Part shown: in pieces, positions 44,504 to 45,940 of the stretch
How positions within the stretch are numbered: position 1 is the first letter of the stretch
Layout: each line of letters begins with the position of its first letter
NCBI GenBank assembly: GCA_025055265.1
Contig: JANWXL010000475.1
Span: 1 to 45,940 of the forward strand
Origin: Roseiflexus sp.
GTDB taxonomy: Bacteria > Chloroflexota > Chloroflexia > Chloroflexales > Roseiflexaceae
Length of the DNA: 45,940 nucleotides
Direction of reading: 5' to 3'
The notes under the pieces: model-generated
What the model saw: only the letters and a program-made list of their open reading frames with translations
The model's database searches: none
What the model was told of the DNA's origin: nothing
Position numbers and translations under genes: made by a program

Positions 44504-45940
44504 ATGTACGCGCTCACCCGCACAACCGCCACTCTACCCCTTGTTCTGAACGCTTCACGCCTGCTGGCGGGCGATCAGTCGTTGACGGTTCGTCTGCTCG
44601 GGTTGTTCGATGTGTTGCGTCAGGCGATTGCGTTCCATGATGGTCGGATAACATGGTGGCGGTGCGCGCCGATCACGGCAACTACAGGCGAACAGTGTTA
44701 CGCTCCGAACGGTTTGAGCTTTCCATGGAGCGATGACGTCCTGCGCGAAGTCATTGAGCAGGGTAAGCCGTGCCGAAACTCTTCCCGCAACGCTCTTGTT
44801 CACTACGGCGCACCGATTGCCTGGAACGGCCAGTTGTGGGGGGTGCTCGAACTGCGCGGCGACGACCGGATGACGATCGGCGACGAGGAGCAGGCGTTGA
44901 TCGATGCGCTGGCGCCGCTGGCGGCTGCGGCTATCGCGTCTGACCACGGGACGAACGGGGCACTGACCCTGACGGCGCGACAGCAGCGGGTGATCGAGAC
45001 GTTGCGCACTGAACTCGAAGCGCCGCACGACCTGAGCAGGCTGCTGACATTTCTGCTGCGCTGGGCGCTCGATGCGACCGGCGCGGAAGCAGGCGCTATC
45101 GCTCTGGTTGACCGTGAGCGCGGAGAACTGGTGCTTCAGGCATACGAGGGGTATGGCGAAGATCCGCTCAGCCGCGACGCCTTCGGCGAAGCGCGGCGGC
45201 GCCGGAGCTGGGAGATCGGCGTTGCGGGCAAGGTCGCGCGCACGGGCCGCGCCACGTTGCTGCGCGATGTGTCGCACGACCCGGATTACCAGGCGCTGAA
45301 CCCGGAGGTGCGCGCTGAGCTGGCTGTACCGATCGGCGCCGATCCGCCGCTTGCGGTGCTCCTCCTTGATAGCCCGCGCTCGGCAGCGTTCGGCGACAGC
45401 GAGGTCGCGTTCGTCAATGCCCTGTGCGATCTGGCGGTCAATCCGCTGCGCCGCGCGCTGTACTACCAGCAGTTGCTCGAAACCAGCGCGCACCTGGGTC
45501 AGGTCTTCGCCAGCATGCCCAATGGACTGGTGCTGATGGATCAGCAGGGGCGCGTGTTGCGTCACAACCCGGCATGGCTGACAATCTGGGGGTTGCCGCC
45601 CGACTCAATGCGCGATCCGTTCTACATTCCGCTCGACCTTGTGCCGCTGTTGCTGCCCCGCCTGCGCGACCCGCTGGCGCTGACCGAACTGTGCGCCGAG
45701 GGGCAACGTTCGCCCACGGAGGTTCAGTCGCTGCTGGTACGTCTGACCAACCCGCACCAGGAGCTGATGCTCCTTTCGGCGCCAACGCGCGACAGTTTCG
45801 GGTCGCTGACCGGCAGGCTCTGGATTGTCAGCGATGTAACCCGCGAGCGCGAGGCGGATCGCCTGAAGAGCGAATTCCTGTCGATCGTGTCGCACGAGCT
45901 GCGCACGCCGCTCACGTCGATCATGGGGTACACCGAACTG
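44504..45940 (+). CDS. GAF/GAF/PAS sensor histidine kinase, truncated by window edge (not in ORF track)
   Basis: Uninterrupted 479-codon frame: GAF-like regions, PAS-like FASMPNGLVLMDQQGRVLRHNPAWLTIWG, H-box FLSIVSHELRTPLTSIMGYTEL at the edge. Confidence 0.88.
   Translation, partial: MYALTRTTATLPLVLNASRLLAGDQSLTVRLLGLFDVLRQAIAFHDGRITWWRCAPITATTGEQCYAPNGLSFPWSDDVLREVIEQGKPCRNSSRNALVHYGAPIAWNGQLWGVLELRGDDRMTIGDEEQALIDALAPLAAAAIASDHGTNGALTLTARQQRVIETLRTELEAPHDLSRLLTFLLRWALDATGAEAGAIALVDRERGELVLQAYEGYGEDPLSRDAFGEARRRRSWEIGVAGKVARTGRATLLRDVSHDPDYQALNPEVRAELAVPIGADPPLAVLLLDSPRSAAFGDSEVAFVNALCDLAVNPLRRALYYQQLLETSAHLGQVFASMPNGLVLMDQQGRVLRHNPAWLTIWGLPPDSMRDPFYIPLDLVPLLLPRLRDPLALTELCAEGQRSPTEVQSLLVRLTNPHQELMLLSAPTRDSFGSLTGRLWIVSDVTREREADRLKSEFLSIVSHELRTPLTSIMGYTEL

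Overview
The window looks like a GC-rich Chloroflexi (Roseiflexus-like) chromosome segment; this taxon guess comes from gene content and style, not a search. Main contents: end of a rhamnose-isomerase-like gene; S9 peptidase, a small HisKA-like protein and a dynamin-like GTPase; SAM hydroxide adenosyltransferase; a PrkA-YeaH(DUF444)-SpoVR operon; prmC; Cof-type HAD; rpmB; an Asp23-FakA-DegV-DegV-RecG cluster; an MNT/HEPN pair; HAD-II; a split lipoate ligase (LplB+LplA); GT2; polA; an orphan BrnA with a BrnT remnant; LysM lipoprotein; GH130; GT4; pdxH; YdjC deacetylase; a decayed Uma2; a seven-gene oligopeptide ABC transporter operon; and a GAF/PAS histidine kinase running off the right edge. 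Best leads: (1) a 400-aa LAGLIDADG intein inserted in the NEGWA|S motif of SpoVR; (2) a family-5 solute-binding protein that reads as circularly permuted (C-terminal half before N-terminal half); (3) intergenic modular repeat arrays, with one GC-palindrome family placed just after stop codons in the same gene-relative orientation at two loci; (4) a ~270-bp MITE-like inverted-repeat element beside a truncated brnT; (5) an MNT/HEPN pair with an altered HEPN motif; (6) microproteins absent from the ORF track; (7) an apparent recG frameshift. All family calls come from reading motifs; no searches were run.
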